Positions 21,891 to 32,379 of a stretch of 64,000 bases of DNA are shown here, in pieces. Made by a program: the position numbers and the translations under genes. The stretch's first letter is position 1, and each line of letters opens with the position of its first letter. A model generated the notes under the pieces. The model saw only the letters and a program-made list of their open reading frames with translations. It ran no database searches and was not told the origin of the DNA. The DNA is taken from positions 39,253,348-39,317,347 of the forward strand of contig OZ020268.1 in NCBI GenBank assembly GCA_963971225.1. The letters are read 5' to 3'. Source of the stretch: Melieria omissa. Its lineage: Eukaryota; Arthropoda; Insecta; Diptera; Ulidiidae.

Positions 21891-22600
21891 TTCATAAAAT
21901 AATCATTCGATTCGATTCCAATTGACCACATGTCATCCCTCGTCCATCTCCTGGTATATCTAGTATTCAGAAAAAGATGCACGTGTTCCATGCGTTCTTC
22001 ACTGTTGCGAAAAGCTGAACACTTAACAGATCCAACTCGTTCACAAATATCAACTGTCTCCAACGGCCTCTTTCTCCTCCACCGCAAATTCCTTGCATGC
22101 TCCATGCCAAAGTGAGCAACGCTCCAAGCCAAGGTACACAAAAAAAAACACATCATCAGCAACGCAAAGAACAACCAGCATGAACTCACTCGTCGTCAGC
22201 AGAGTCGCCTGTCCACCCCAACGCAGACGGCAAGTGCCACTTGCTGCACAGCCGATTGCATCAACGTGCACAAGTGAAAGAAAAAATAAACTGCTCGGTT
22301 GGTGTTGTTGTATCTTCTTACAAGTGATTTTCTTTTGTGTTTCACCTTTATTCTATTAAACTATTATCGTACTGTTAGCATGTAGGTATTAAAGTGTAGT
22401 GGAGTATATACTTATAGCAACTTCTGTGTGTCGATGACGTACCATATTTAATATTTTGTTGTTTTTGTATCGTAATTTTTTTGTTTCTTCGATATCCCTT
22501 AGTTTTTGTTTTCATATCAATTTTATGGTTTGCCTGCATTCACTGTGTGTGTGTGTGTGTGTGTATAGAATTTAAAATGATCCAACGACAGCAATTTTTG
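21891..22600. other. Intergenic 3' of the Ubc13 gene
   Basis: Contains a (TG)n tract at about 22543-22564 and otherwise nothing recognised. Open frames near 21857-22360 on both strands overlap one another and lack domains. Part of this stretch may be 3' UTR of the Ubc13 gene if the distal polyadenylation signal (TTTATT on plus, 22347-22352) is used. Confidence 0.45.
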
Positions 22601-22601
22601 T

Positions 22602-22607
22602 TTTATT
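22602..22607 (-). promoter_or_regulatory. Candidate polyadenylation signal (AATAAA) for Ubc13
   Basis: AATAAA on the minus strand, about 220 nt beyond the Ubc13 stop codon, is the nearest canonical signal and would give a short 3' UTR. A second AATAAA lies at 22347-22352. Confidence 0.45.
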
Positions 22608-22827
22608 GATTTTTTTTTTGTTTTTTAATTCTTAATTGCTTGCCCAAAAATAAACTAAATTACGCCGTTTTGCCCCACTGTCAACATCACTGTTACTCAA
22701 CGTAACTACTTCAATTTCATTTCACTGCGATTTGCACAATCGTTCCCCCCGTGCGCCAACTGCCGGCCCCCTGATCAAGTCTGGCGCCTTGCGCCACGCC
22801 AGCGACCCACTCCGATTCGCTGGCACT

Positions 22828-23283
22828 TCAGTCTTCGACGGCGTACTTCTGAGTCCATTCGCGTGCATTTCGTATGGCCTCGGCCTCGTTCACCTTCCAC
22901 AGTTCGGCAACGTCGTTGGCCAGTGGATCGTCCGGATTGGGAGCGCTGAGCAGCGCCTGAATCGACAGCAGAATGGTGCGTATCTGCAGTGCGGGACTCC
23001 ACTTGTCCTTGAGCACGTCCAGACAGATGCGACCCAGACGATCGATATTCGGATGGTAGATCTTGGTGATGAAGCGCACCTTGGGGGCCGACATCGGGTA
23101 GTCCTCCGGCAAGAACAGCTCCAGCTTGAAGACGCCACCTTCGAAGGGCGAGTCATTTGGTCCGGCAACAATTACGTGAAAGTAGCGCGCATTGTTCTCG
23201 TCCGGAATGGCATTGATGCCCGGCACCGGCTCCTGCATCAGACGCTGTGTCTCTTTGATGATGCGACGTGGGAGGCTCGACAT
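22828..23283 (-). CDS. Ubiquitin-conjugating enzyme E2 N (Ubc13 / bendless)
   Basis: A complete 151-residue E2 enzyme. With a Uev1-type partner, Ubc13 builds K63-linked ubiquitin chains used in immune signalling (IMD/NF-kB), DNA-damage tolerance and, in Drosophila (bendless), synapse and axon development. The sequence has the E2 fold throughout: HPN at residues 77-79 (N79 for the oxyanion), active-site Cys87 in [14 protein letters not shown], and YPM with Met64, the residue that contacts RING ligases. The N-terminus [15 protein letters not shown] and the C-terminus QKYAVED are typical of insect Ubc13, and the length matches the family. The whole coding region lies in one uninterrupted frame, so any introns are in the UTRs. 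Codon use is GC-rich compared with the AT-rich surroundings, as expected for a conserved, expressed gene. No damage is visible. Confidence 0.98.
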   Translation of the reverse strand: MSSLPRRIIKETQRLMQEPVPGINAIPDENNARYFHVIVAGPNDSPFEGGVFKLELFLPEDYPMSAPKVRFITKIYHPNIDRLGRICLDVLKDKWSPALQIRTILLSIQALLSAPNPDDPLANDVAELWKVNEAEAIRNAREWTQKYAVED

Positions 23284-24720
23284 GACTGCCTTCGATTCTG
23301 CGCTTTAGTTGCGGTGCGAACAAAACGACTTTGCCTATGTTGATGTTGTTGTTGTTATACTTGTTTCTTTCCTCTTGCTGTTGTAAGCAGTGGAGCGTTG
23401 CATACGTGGAAGGAAACGCTGCAACGGGCAAAAGAGAACACAAGGAAATGGTTAAATTGTAGCATGAGCGCAATTAGTTGGTTAAGTTTAAAGACTTTTG
23501 TTTTCACTGGAAGAGTTCGTAGATTCATGCGGTTCAATTTTGAGGTTAATTTTTTTTTTAATTATAGCAAGTTTTCAGATTTCATTGAACTCTGTCCAAG
23601 GCTCCAGTCGAAGCAAGGCGCTGCAATTTCTAGTGACTGGCCAACTCCTGGCATTCGCAGTGCGTACAAAAGCAACGTAACCGTTATGCCCGCACCGCAG
23701 CACCGGCAATGTTGTTGGACTAATGTCGGCAAGCGATTCGGAAAGAGAACAACAAAAACATGCAACGAACAAATCCTATTCGCAAATGGTGTCTTTTGGC
23801 CGACAAGTGCACTTCATAAGTGGCCCCTGTCACTGGCCACCAGCACCACCGGCTTCTCGCTGGCGCCATGCAATTTATTGATTTATTTTCGGCCAACACA
23901 TTATGGACAAGTTTCGAGAAATTGCCACCGTTCCCCCCACGAAACATGCGGCACGTTCGCCACCACCAACCAACCCGACATCCGCAAAACGCGCAACACG
24001 CAATTGCCCCGAAAAATCAATATATCGACCTGCCGTAGGCTCACCGTAGCCCCACAATTGCGACTAAAATTGGCCAAAATTTTGCACACTTCGGACCACC
24101 AGCCAAAGTGGCGGCGGCGGCTCCAGTGAAAATCTTTCGGGCGGAAAACAAAGAAAACGAGGTGCGACTGGCCGCAGCAGCCGCACGTACCGACCGTCGA
24201 AAACGACACGAGCCAGGCAATGAAATAGCAAAAAAAAAACAGTATGAAAGCAAGAAAGTCGACACATTTCCAGCACAAAATTAAGCACACAAATCACATC
24301 GCAAGCGCCAACTTTTACACGCATTGTGTAAAATGCATATTTCGCTGCACTCACCACTACTTTTTATTGGTTTTTGTTTGTTACTTTCCGTGATAAATTA
24401 ATTGAAAACAAACAATTAGAAATTTCACGTCAATCGCACTAAAAAATTTTTTCGATAAATTGTCGCAATTGACACGGCAAACCAAGCGACATGTGCCAGC
24501 GCGTGCAAGCGAGACAACGCTAGTGCGCACTTAACAAGCAGCTGCAGTGCAGCACAACAGCGGCCAAAACAGGCCAGCCTGCTGGCCGACTGGCTGTCAG
24601 TCGAACTTGCAGACATTAGTGATGTTGTGTTGGCGCTGTCAGTGGCGTTGGCCGAACAACGAGCAACGATTCGGGTTTGTTAAATGTTCGGTTCGTATTT
24701 TGCTTGCTTGCAGTTGCTAA
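23284..24720 (-). promoter_or_regulatory. Probable 5' UTR / promoter region of Ubc13
   Basis: GC-richer DNA directly upstream of the Ubc13 start (minus strand) with many overlapping but unrecognisable frames on both strands. A possible splice acceptor on the minus strand (TTGCCCGTTGCAG, near 23417-23430) would place a 5'-UTR exon boundary about 130 nt before the ATG; no donor was located with confidence. A start site cannot be fixed from sequence alone. Confidence 0.4.
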
Positions 24721-26003
24721 GCGAGTACTCGGTTGAGTTGAGTTTTGCTTTTTGCAGTTCGATGAAATGAAAACAAGAAATTATTTAAATAAATTAACTA
24801 CAATTAAGATAAGCATGAAAGTTAATTTTCCCTTAGTTTTAGTCTCTTAGTTTTAGTTTTCCAGGAAATTGCATGAAAATCATCGTAGGTAACGGTTAAC
24901 CTGTGCCCATCGACATGGCGGATTCTTAACGGCTGAAACAAACTTTTGTTAATCAGATCAACTAATGATTGCCTTCTCAACTTCCCTCAGACATAATCAT
25001 TGATAGGTGTTGTGCGAATAAGAAAATATAAAAAAAATATATATAAAAAATAAACATGATTTGAATTAATGAACTACATATTTGGATTAATTCCTATATT
25101 GGAAGCGTTGTGTTCAAGTATTGTTGAATTTATATTAATGCCTGTGTTGAAAGAGTAAACTGATTGTTTTAATAAATAATTTTAGGAAACTTTAACATTT
25201 CTGTACCTGTTTACATAAAAAAATTATTTAGTTTAAAACCATAATAGGTACCAAAGTATTCATTTTTATATCTAAATTTGTTTTGTCATTTACGGGTATT
25301 TTTATATTTACTTTTATTTATTTCCTTTACTTAATAGTATCGTTCTGTGGTCGAAATTCGACTATTTACAAGCGCAAATTTAACCCTTTTCGTACCTTTG
25401 ATTCTTTTACGAACCCTGAAAACCCATTTTTTAGAATTTTTTTTATCAGCAAACTGTATTAACGTTAAAATTACCGTTATTTTTTTGTGTTTCATAATAA
25501 AAATCAAAGTATTGGACATGCTTCTGTCACGCCACGCCTACCTATCAAGGCTTGGTGGGCTTTGTAAAGCTTTTTAATTTGTTTTTTATTTATTTATTAG
25601 TTTATTTGTTTAACTAATTAATTAATTTATTTATGTAATTATTTATTTATCTATTTATTTATTAAATTAACTAATAATTTAATAACAATCCACCGTGCTT
25701 TACACTTACAGATTATAAAAAGCAATTTTATAAATTAACAAAAAATCATATAACAGTTTCTTAAAAATATTTCTACTCCAACTAAAATCCATGCTCTGCG
25801 AGATTATGTTGCAAAGCCCAGTAAAATATATTAACGAATATGTTTCGGTACCAAATGGGTTTAGAGATGTAAGTAATGAAATGTTTTAATCATTTGTCTA
25901 TATATCTGAACCTAATGAAAATACCTGTGTGACACAACGAAATAAATCATGTAAAGACAGCCACTTTTGTCAAATTATTTTCAATCAAATGTCTTTTCTA
26001 CCA
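24721..26003. other. Intergenic, AT-rich
   Basis: No gene, RNA or clear repeat recognised. A TTATTTATT-type low-complexity patch occupies about 25570-25690. Confidence 0.5.
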
Positions 26004-26007
26004 TTAA

Positions 26008-26695
26008 CCCGTTACTTGTTTATGTTGAGTATACTTGACATAAACTTGTCATACTTGTTATAACAAAAATAATAATACATTTGTATTATTAAATAATGAA
26101 TCAACTGCAATTTTTTTTAACCCAGAAGGGCAAACGAAGTTCTTAAAAAAAGTTAACATTTGAGAATATTTGGTAGTCTGTCGACTTTTAGCCACAATCA
26201 GGCAAAAGCCACTAAGCCAATTTCAATGAAATAAGTACAAAACTATTTCTTTAGTGGGCGAATAGTACGTAGGCTATATGACATTGGCCACGCCCACTTC
26301 TAACGCCCACTATAGTTTTAAAACTCAATCGTGGCATACTTTTGTAGGGCAATAAGGATATCAAACGATTCAGAATGTCACTGTTATACACATAGGTTAC
26401 ATAGTATTGACCACGCCCACTTTTTGCGCGTACTAACCAAGCAAAACAAAGTGACAGTACATGTTTTCAAATTGATATTAATATCAAATGATTCTGTGTT
26501 TCAAAGGGGCAAACAGAAGCTATATAAGATGGACCACGCCCACCACAGTGACCGAAATCAGTTTTGGTATACTTTTTTTAAACAATATGACGTTTATTTT
26601 TTTTCATAATTGCAGAAATTTTACTCTGTTTTCATCGAGTCAGTGTCTCGTAGAGTGTCTCGTCTTTGCTGACAAATAATTAAACAGTTATAGGG
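26008..26695. mobile_element. Candidate TTAA-flanked piggyBac-like MITE
   Basis: TTAA (26004-26007) followed by CCCGTTACTTGTT is matched at the other end by AACAGTTATAGGG followed by TTAA (26696-26699). The ends are inverted repeats of moderate quality (about 9 of 13 positions). CCC next to TTAA is the piggyBac pattern. The interior contains repeated CCACGCCCAC words (about 26289, 26413, 26534) and no transposase. Confidence 0.5.
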
Positions 26696-26952
26696 TTAAC
26701 AAATTGTTTCCTCTTAATATAAAATTTCGATTAAACTGTTCTAATATGATTCAATATCAATTTTAATGAAATACATCAACAACCGACGCACTAATTGACT
26801 AAAAGCTAAACTAAACCCGATTTGAAATTTGTATGCATTGCCTCACCTGTCAAATTTTCACTCCAAATTTCAGCATCCCAGCTTGACAGTTGTAATGCAA
26901 GTGACGCAGTGTTAGGTGCATCATTGCTTTTGTGCATGTTTTGATTTTTGGA

Positions 26953-27203
26953 ATGGAGTTCAATTTGCAACAACGGCAAACACTGCCATACAACAAGCCG
27001 AATCCACTGAATTCCGCTTCCGGTGAGCATTTCCTGTTGGATCGACGCAAACGACCACTACGGGTAATGCTTTTTGGCAGACAAGAGAAGACAATACAAA
27101 CATCGAAGACTGCTTTGATACAGATAACGAAAATCGGGTGCCGCAATTGTACTGAAATGGAGAAATGGATCAAGTGTTGGCAGTCAATGAGGAACTCTTA
27201 CTG
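26953..27203 (+). pseudogene. Exon-like coding remnant with splice donor, product unknown
   Basis: From ATG 26953 the frame reads MEFNLQQRQTLPYNKPNPLN, then GEHFLLDRRKRPLR. At about 27060-27065 (CTACGGGTAATG) a one-base loss would explain a switch to the next frame, which reads GNAFWQTREDNTNIEDCFD, TDNENRVPQLY, a TGA (27150-27152 region), then NGEMDQVLAVNEELLL, ending exactly at a strong donor site CTG|GTGAGT (27203/27204). Composition, codon look and the donor suggest a real first exon of a gene, damaged by one frameshift and one stop. I do not recognise the family. A retained donor argues against a processed pseudogene; an assembly error is also possible. Confidence 0.4.
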
Positions 27204-27289
27204 GTGAGTTGCAGCAACTTTGGTATCGAGTTGGTAGTTGAAACTAACCTAAAATTTGCAACAATTTTCTTAACTAAATTTTCATTTAA

Positions 27290-28231
27290 CCTAAACTTAA
27301 TTGAATAATTTTTGTTAAAAAGTACAAAGAAATTTCAATGAGTACAAAAGAAGTCGACCACCTGATCTTCTTCTTCTTGGTCTGAATGCAAAAGGTAACA
27401 AAATAAAAAAAAATATTCTTCTGACTTAAATCATAATTTTTTATAGTAATTTAAAAAAATACAAAAATTAAATAACAACAAATTCTACAATAAAAATGTC
27501 TATTAAAAAGTAAAAAGAGAAGTCAATGCAACCTCTTTGTTAATCTGCACCCGAAGGCTATAAAAAAAACTAGTAAATTCTGTGTATGAAATTTTAGGTA
27601 ATAATTTAAAAAACTCAACTACAACAATTTTAAATAACAATAATTTTCAGGATATTAGTTTCGAGTGAAAAGCGGAATAAGAAGTCAATTCAACCTAAGT
27701 TCCTATTTCATCTGAGTGTGGCTATACAAAACTTTATAAATTCGTTTAGATGAAAGCATAATTTTTAATTATAATTCTAAATAATACAAAAATCTTAATA
27801 AACAACTTTTTACGATAGTATTTTTTTTAAGTGCAAAGAGAAGTAAACCTTACTTGCTTTTTATTCTAAGCCTGAAGGATATAAAAAATAAATTCTTATG
27901 AATGAAATCATATTTTTGAAAATATTTCTAAATAATACAAAAATCTTACATATTTAATAATTTTTACAATAACAATTTTTACTGACAAGTGCAAAGAGAA
28001 GTCAACCTAACGTCCTTTTTAGCTTGAATCTGAAGGCTATAAAAAATGTTATAAATTCTATTGGGTGAAACCATAATTGTTAAAAATATTAAAATATAAA
28101 TAAAATAAATATAATATAAAATACAAAAATCTTAAACAATACATTTTTTTTATAATAACTTTTATTGGAAAGCACAAAGCTAGGTTTACAAGTACAAGAA
28201 AATTCAAGTCAACCTAATCTCCTTGTTATCC
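27290..28231. repeat. Degenerate minisatellite, ~150-180-bp units (left part)
   Basis: Words AAGTGCAAAGAGAAGTCAAC, CCTGAAGGCTATAAAAAA and TCTAAATAATACAAAAATCT recur in order at irregular ~150-180-bp spacing. The array resumes at 29487 after the Tc1 element, so it was one block before that insertion. AT-rich and non-coding. Confidence 0.75.
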
Positions 28232-28233
28232 TA

Positions 28234-29486
28234 CAGTGTGTCCAGTAGAAGCGTGATCGCCGTAACTTGGAAACTATTTGTCCGATTCGTTTCAAACAAA
28301 CTGCATTTTATAAGTTTATAATATTTATTGTACGCAATATTTTTAATAACAGGTATAGTCGCCGCCATTCGCTATTATGGCCTCAAACCTCCGACCCATA
28401 CTTTGTGCTAAGTTCTGAGCAAGTTGCCGAGGCAATCGATCTCAAATCAGCCGAATTTGTCTCGATAACGGTTTTGCTGTCCATATAGTATTTCCTCTGA
28501 GTTTCTGCTTTACAACTGCCCACATATTTTCTATCGGGTTGGCATCAGGCGACTGTGAGGGCCAATTTAACACCTCTACCCCATTTTGCCGTTTCCACTC
28601 AGCACACATTCGGCTGCGATGTTTGGGGTCGTTGTCTTCTTGTATAATCCAAGAGCGTCCTCTTCTCCCGAACATCTTCGCAGCTGATGGTAATAAAGCT
28701 TGTTCATAAATTTTGTTCATCAAAACCGCGTTCAAGTTGGTCTTAATAACGAAAAGTCGCCCGAATCCTTTTTCTGAGAAGTAGCCCCAAACATGGACCT
28801 TTACTGGGTCTTTAACAGTTCGTTGGAACAATCGGTTGATGGCGGCACACCAAGATCGATTTATACTACTGTTTGCCCAAAATTGGAGTTTATCCGTAAA
28901 TATTACATCATTCTTATTCCGATCTGAATTGGTATAAGCCCAGGCAAGCCGTTTTTGAACGTGTGATGATGAGAGCAACGGTTTTTTCAAAGAGTTCCGG
29001 TATTTAACGTCGTTATTTCTTAAACGTCCTCGAACCGTCTCTTTTGATATTTGAACATCACTTTTCTCTAAAGCTGCTTCAGCTTTACGCAACGATAAGC
29101 CTGGCTTCGTTGCAAACAAATCAATGATCTTCTTGTCCTGTTTTGGGGAGGTCCGCCCAGCCAATTCGTCGACATTTTTCGCTTCCATATACCGATTCGT
29201 CCACCTCGTTACGAATGACTTCGACTTCTTCATATATTTTGCTGCAGCTAAACGTGACATTTACGGCTTTCTAGGGTGTAGACAAAGAAATACGGCTTCA
29301 AGTCGCTTCTCTCACGCGGAGCTCATCTTGTTAAAACACCATGTACTTTGAATTTGTTTCCCGAGACTGACAATTTTTGCAGTGCGTATTAAAAAAATGA
29401 TGAGGCTACTTAGGTGCATTCAAATTTTTTTGATAACGGTACTCTAAGTGATAATTTGGTCGATCACGCTTCTACTGGACAGACTG
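28234..29486 (-). mobile_element. Full-length but inactivated Tc1-type transposon
   Basis: Near-perfect 26-bp inverted repeats (CAGTGTGTCCAGTAGAAGCG at the left, CAGTCTGTCCAGTAGAAGCG inward from the right) are flanked by TA. The element is 1253 bp, a normal Tc1-family size, and contains one transposase gene on the minus strand. It sits inside a minisatellite whose two halves continue on either side. Confidence 0.95.
28343..29326 (-). pseudogene. Tc1-like transposase (DD34E) with three in-frame stops
   Basis: Read in one frame without any shift, the gene runs from ATG (29324-29326) to TAA (28343-28345), 327 codons, the usual Tc1 length. Stops occur at codon 5 (TGA), codon 22 (TAA) and at 28442-28444 (TGA). 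The longest open part is 29260-28442 (272 residues). It shows an N-terminal helix-turn-helix (SRLAAAKYMKKSKSFVTRW), the first catalytic Asp in VIFTDKLQFW (the usual E after D is K), the second in QEDNDPKHRS and the Glu in SPDANPIENMW, with 34 residues between the last two. VKVHVWGYFS is the conserved strand between them. Base substitutions alone have killed it, so it is a fairly recent loss. Confidence 0.93.
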
Positions 29487-29800
29487 TATATCCAATAGTA
29501 ATACAGTTTTTTGAATAAAACCATAAATTTGAATTATAATTCTAAATATTACAAAAATTAAACTTCAATAATTTTTTAATAATTTTAAATAAATTAAAAA
29601 AATAAAAAAATTTGGGACCGTTTTTGGGCTATAAAAATTTTTATAAATTCCTTTAGATGAAAACATAATTCTTTAATTTGAAATAATATTGTAATTTTTA
29701 CACAACAGTTATTTCTAATAATATTTTTAAATGGTTATCATTTTTAAAACAATTTGTGTGGAAAAGTACTAAGAGAAGTAATTGCTTTTTATTTTCTCTA
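29487..29800. repeat. Degenerate minisatellite (right part)
   Basis: Continuation of the 27.3-28.2 kb array after the Tc1 element, with ACCATAAATTTGAATTATAA and TCTAAATATTACAAAAATTA matching the left part. Confidence 0.65.
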
Positions 29801-30553
29801 ACAGCTTTTTTTATAATTAGTTTAACATTATTAAAAAAATAGATGAACTCTACATATAACTCATTTAAATTGTCGCCTGCAATTTTATTATTGTTGAAAA
29901 TTTGAGCTGTCAACATTCCAAGAAAGATTTCAGACCTTTTGGTAATTTTTTCACTTTTGGACTCTAAACTCGGGTTTTCATTAAACAAATTAACTGCACA
30001 AATTTTATCTAAATTCTTTCTGAAAATAAAATAAATCTTTTTAAATAAACAAATAAAAAATGTATTAAAAAAAGTGAAAGGACATAGAAAACTTAGACCA
30101 CCAAGACTGCCAGTCACAGAAGCAGAAGACATGTTCTACTCTCTTCAAATCTTCATTTTTCTTGAAACTTTCACGTCTGTCAAACCCATTCTCTGCGCAT
30201 GAACCGTTAGCAGTTAGTGTCCCGTTATTAACCCCTATGACGGTTTTACAGTCTAAACGAAATAGTTCAATCACAAAGTTTAGGGGGAGTAATGTATTTT
30301 TATTAATGAAATTTCATTTTTTTTTCTATTTTCTTATATTAATGTACAAAATATTAAGATTATTGTGTGAAGGTTTCAAGTCGATTGAAGAAACCTAACG
30401 GAGCTACATATGTAAGTCTTCAGCGCTCTATCAAAATTTGAAATTTTAAACGCGTTTTTCTAACATTTTGCTTTTTCACAGTCGGTGAATTTTCTAACTC
30501 AAAATCTACTGCACCAATTCTTTTGAAACTTACATACTTCTTTTGAAATTAAA
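29801..30553. other. Intergenic, no gene assigned
   Basis: A GC-richer patch at about 30070-30270 reads open on both strands (minus: LTANGSCAENGFDRRESFKK; plus: KLRPPRLPVTEAED), but neither frame has a domain or a clear exon structure. Left unassigned. Confidence 0.4.
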
Positions 30554-30555
30554 TA

Positions 30556-31862
30556 TAGGGTTTTCCAACAAGAGGTGTTATTTTGAATCACCCGGTATTT
30601 CGGGAGCTGTCACTTTTGAAGCTTTTATTCTTTGACATTTGACAAGTAGAAACTACGCCATTACTAAAAATACATACTAAACGATACACGCTTCAACAAT
30701 GCATTGAAATTATTAAAATTCACTACAAAAATGGTGAAAATCTTGCAGTCACAGTTCGCAAAACTAAAGCATTTTTGGGTCGTCGTGAAGCACCTTGTCG
30801 GACCGCAATACAGAAATTGGTGGAAAAATTCGAGCTGTTGGGACAAGTTAGTGATGTGAAGAATAAAACCCGTGCACGTCGCTCAAGAACAACTGAGAAT
30901 ATTGCTGCTGTAGCCCAAAGTGTTGAAGAAAACCCAGGTTTGTCGATTCCTCCTCGTTCTTTGGAATTGGGCATTCCAAAAACGTCATTACACCGTATTT
31001 TGCCTAAAGACTTGGGTCTTAAGGCTTATAAAGTTCAGTTAACACAAGAACTCAAGCCAACCGATCATCAACAACGTCGTGTCTTTGCTGATTGGGTCCT
31101 TGAAATGCATGAAAATGATCCGGAGTTCCATCGAAAAATCATCTTGACTGATGAGGCCCATTTCCATCTCGGTGGCTACGTCACCAAGCAAAATTGTCGC
31201 ATCTGGGGCTTGGAAAACCCAAGAGTTATTGTTGTGAAGCCTCTCCATCCTCAACGTGTGACTGTTTGGTGCGGTTTATGGTCCGGCGGGGTCATTGGAC
31301 CTTACTTTTTCAAAAATTAGGTTGGATTAACAGTTACGGTGAATGAATTGCGCTATCGAGAGATGATTAATGATTTTTTATGGTCGGAGTTGGATGGTAT
31401 TGATCTGGACAACGTTTACTTTCAACAAGACGGCGCTACGTGCCACACAAGCAACGATAGCATTGCTCTTTTACGGGAAAAGTTTCCGGACCGTGTTATC
31501 TCTGGAAGAGGTGATCACAATTGGCCACCGAGTTCTTGTGACTTAACACCTTGCGACTTTTTCCTTTGGGGCCACGTGAAAGAAAAGGTGTACGTCAACA
31601 GCCCAGCGTCGATTCAAGACCTCAAAGATAGAATTCGTGAGGCTATCGAGGACATAGGGCAGCCACTTTGCGATTTTGTTATGGACAATTTCATGAAAAG
31701 GATATGATCCTGTAAGCGTGGTCGTGGTGGCCATTTGGCCGATGTTGTTTTTCATTATTAACGGCATACCTTCCTCTTTATTATGAAATAAACATCCGAA
31801 CATCTCAAAAAATTGAACTTTTCTTTGACTACCAAAATAACACCTCTTGTTGGAAAACCCTG
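30556..31862 (+). mobile_element. Nearly complete DD41D (rosa-type) mariner relative
   Basis: Inverted repeats TAGGGTTTTCCAACAAGAGG... (left) and CAGGGTTTTCCAACAAGAGG... (right, inward) match over about 30 bp with one mismatch and are flanked by TA. The 1307-bp element carries one transposase gene spanning almost its full length. DD41D spacing is the hallmark of the rosa family described from the tephritid Ceratitis rosa and of related DD41D lineages. Confidence 0.93.
30679..31761 (+). pseudogene. DD41D mariner transposase with two nonsense codons
   Basis: A single frame encodes the whole protein. It begins KRYTLQQCIEIIKIHYKNGE (no ATG remains at the expected start), has a helix-turn-helix (PPRSLELGIPKTSLHRILPK), the first Asp in KIILTDEAHFHLGGY, the second in YFQQDGATCHTS and the third in CDLTPCDFFLW. 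Exactly 41 residues lie between the last two. GPYFFKN ends at TAG (31318-31320), after which the frame continues VGLTVTVNELRYREM. A second stop, TGA at 31705-31707, precedes SCKRGRGGHLADVVFHY and the true TAA at 31759-31761; the C-terminus of the 15.6-kb relative supports this reading. There are no frameshifts and all three acidic residues are intact, so the loss is recent. Confidence 0.92.
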
Positions 31863-32379
31863 TACATGGCGAGTTAACGCTTTCTTGTTTTTTTTTTTGT
31901 TTTTTTAGTCTTAACTTATTTTTAGTTGGGAAAATTTCCGTTTTTTAGATTTTTAAAATTTAAAAAAAAATCTATAAAAATAAAAACTGGACAAGTAGTT
32001 AATAGCAGTTGAAAACATCGTTTAAGCGAATAGGAAAATATCTAATAACTTATAATGAACTCTTAACACTAGAATGCCCAAGAGAGTCAAAATGACTACA
32101 TTGAAGTTTTTTAATATTTTATTCCATGGCTTTCTGAAAGAAACTCTTGCATAAGTTTTGAAAGCTTTTAAAAGTAGATTAAGTACCAATACTGAAAATA
32201 TTACATGAAAAGTTTTACGCCTATTTTGAAGAATAATTCAATATGAGCATTTAAAAAAGTTCCATTGGCCGAGCAATCTAGTTTCAGACTTCTGACTTCT
32301 GACTGATTTCAAATCACTAAGTTGCACATCACTAAAATTGTATCCAACTGCATTTAAATCTTCATTTTTAATTGAATCT
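31863..32379. other. Intergenic; possible TTAA element end
   Basis: AT-rich. TTAACACTAGAATGCCC at about 32065 resembles the end of a piggyBac-like element, but no partner end was found. Nothing else recognised. Confidence 0.35.

Noticed and set aside
22732..23343. 203-codon plus-strand frame opposite Ubc13
   Set aside because: It is the antisense shadow of the Ubc13 coding sequence.
23398..24129. 243-codon plus-strand frame upstream of Ubc13
   Set aside because: It has no domain, overlaps many other open frames and lies where the Ubc13 5' UTR/promoter is expected on the other strand.
30065..30274. Possible exon on either strand at a GC-richer patch
   Set aside because: Both strands read open, no clear acceptor-donor pair fits either, and no family was recognised.
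32060..32100. TTAACACTAGAATGCCC as one end of a piggyBac-like element
   Set aside because: No matching inverted end next to TTAA was found within the following 2 kb.
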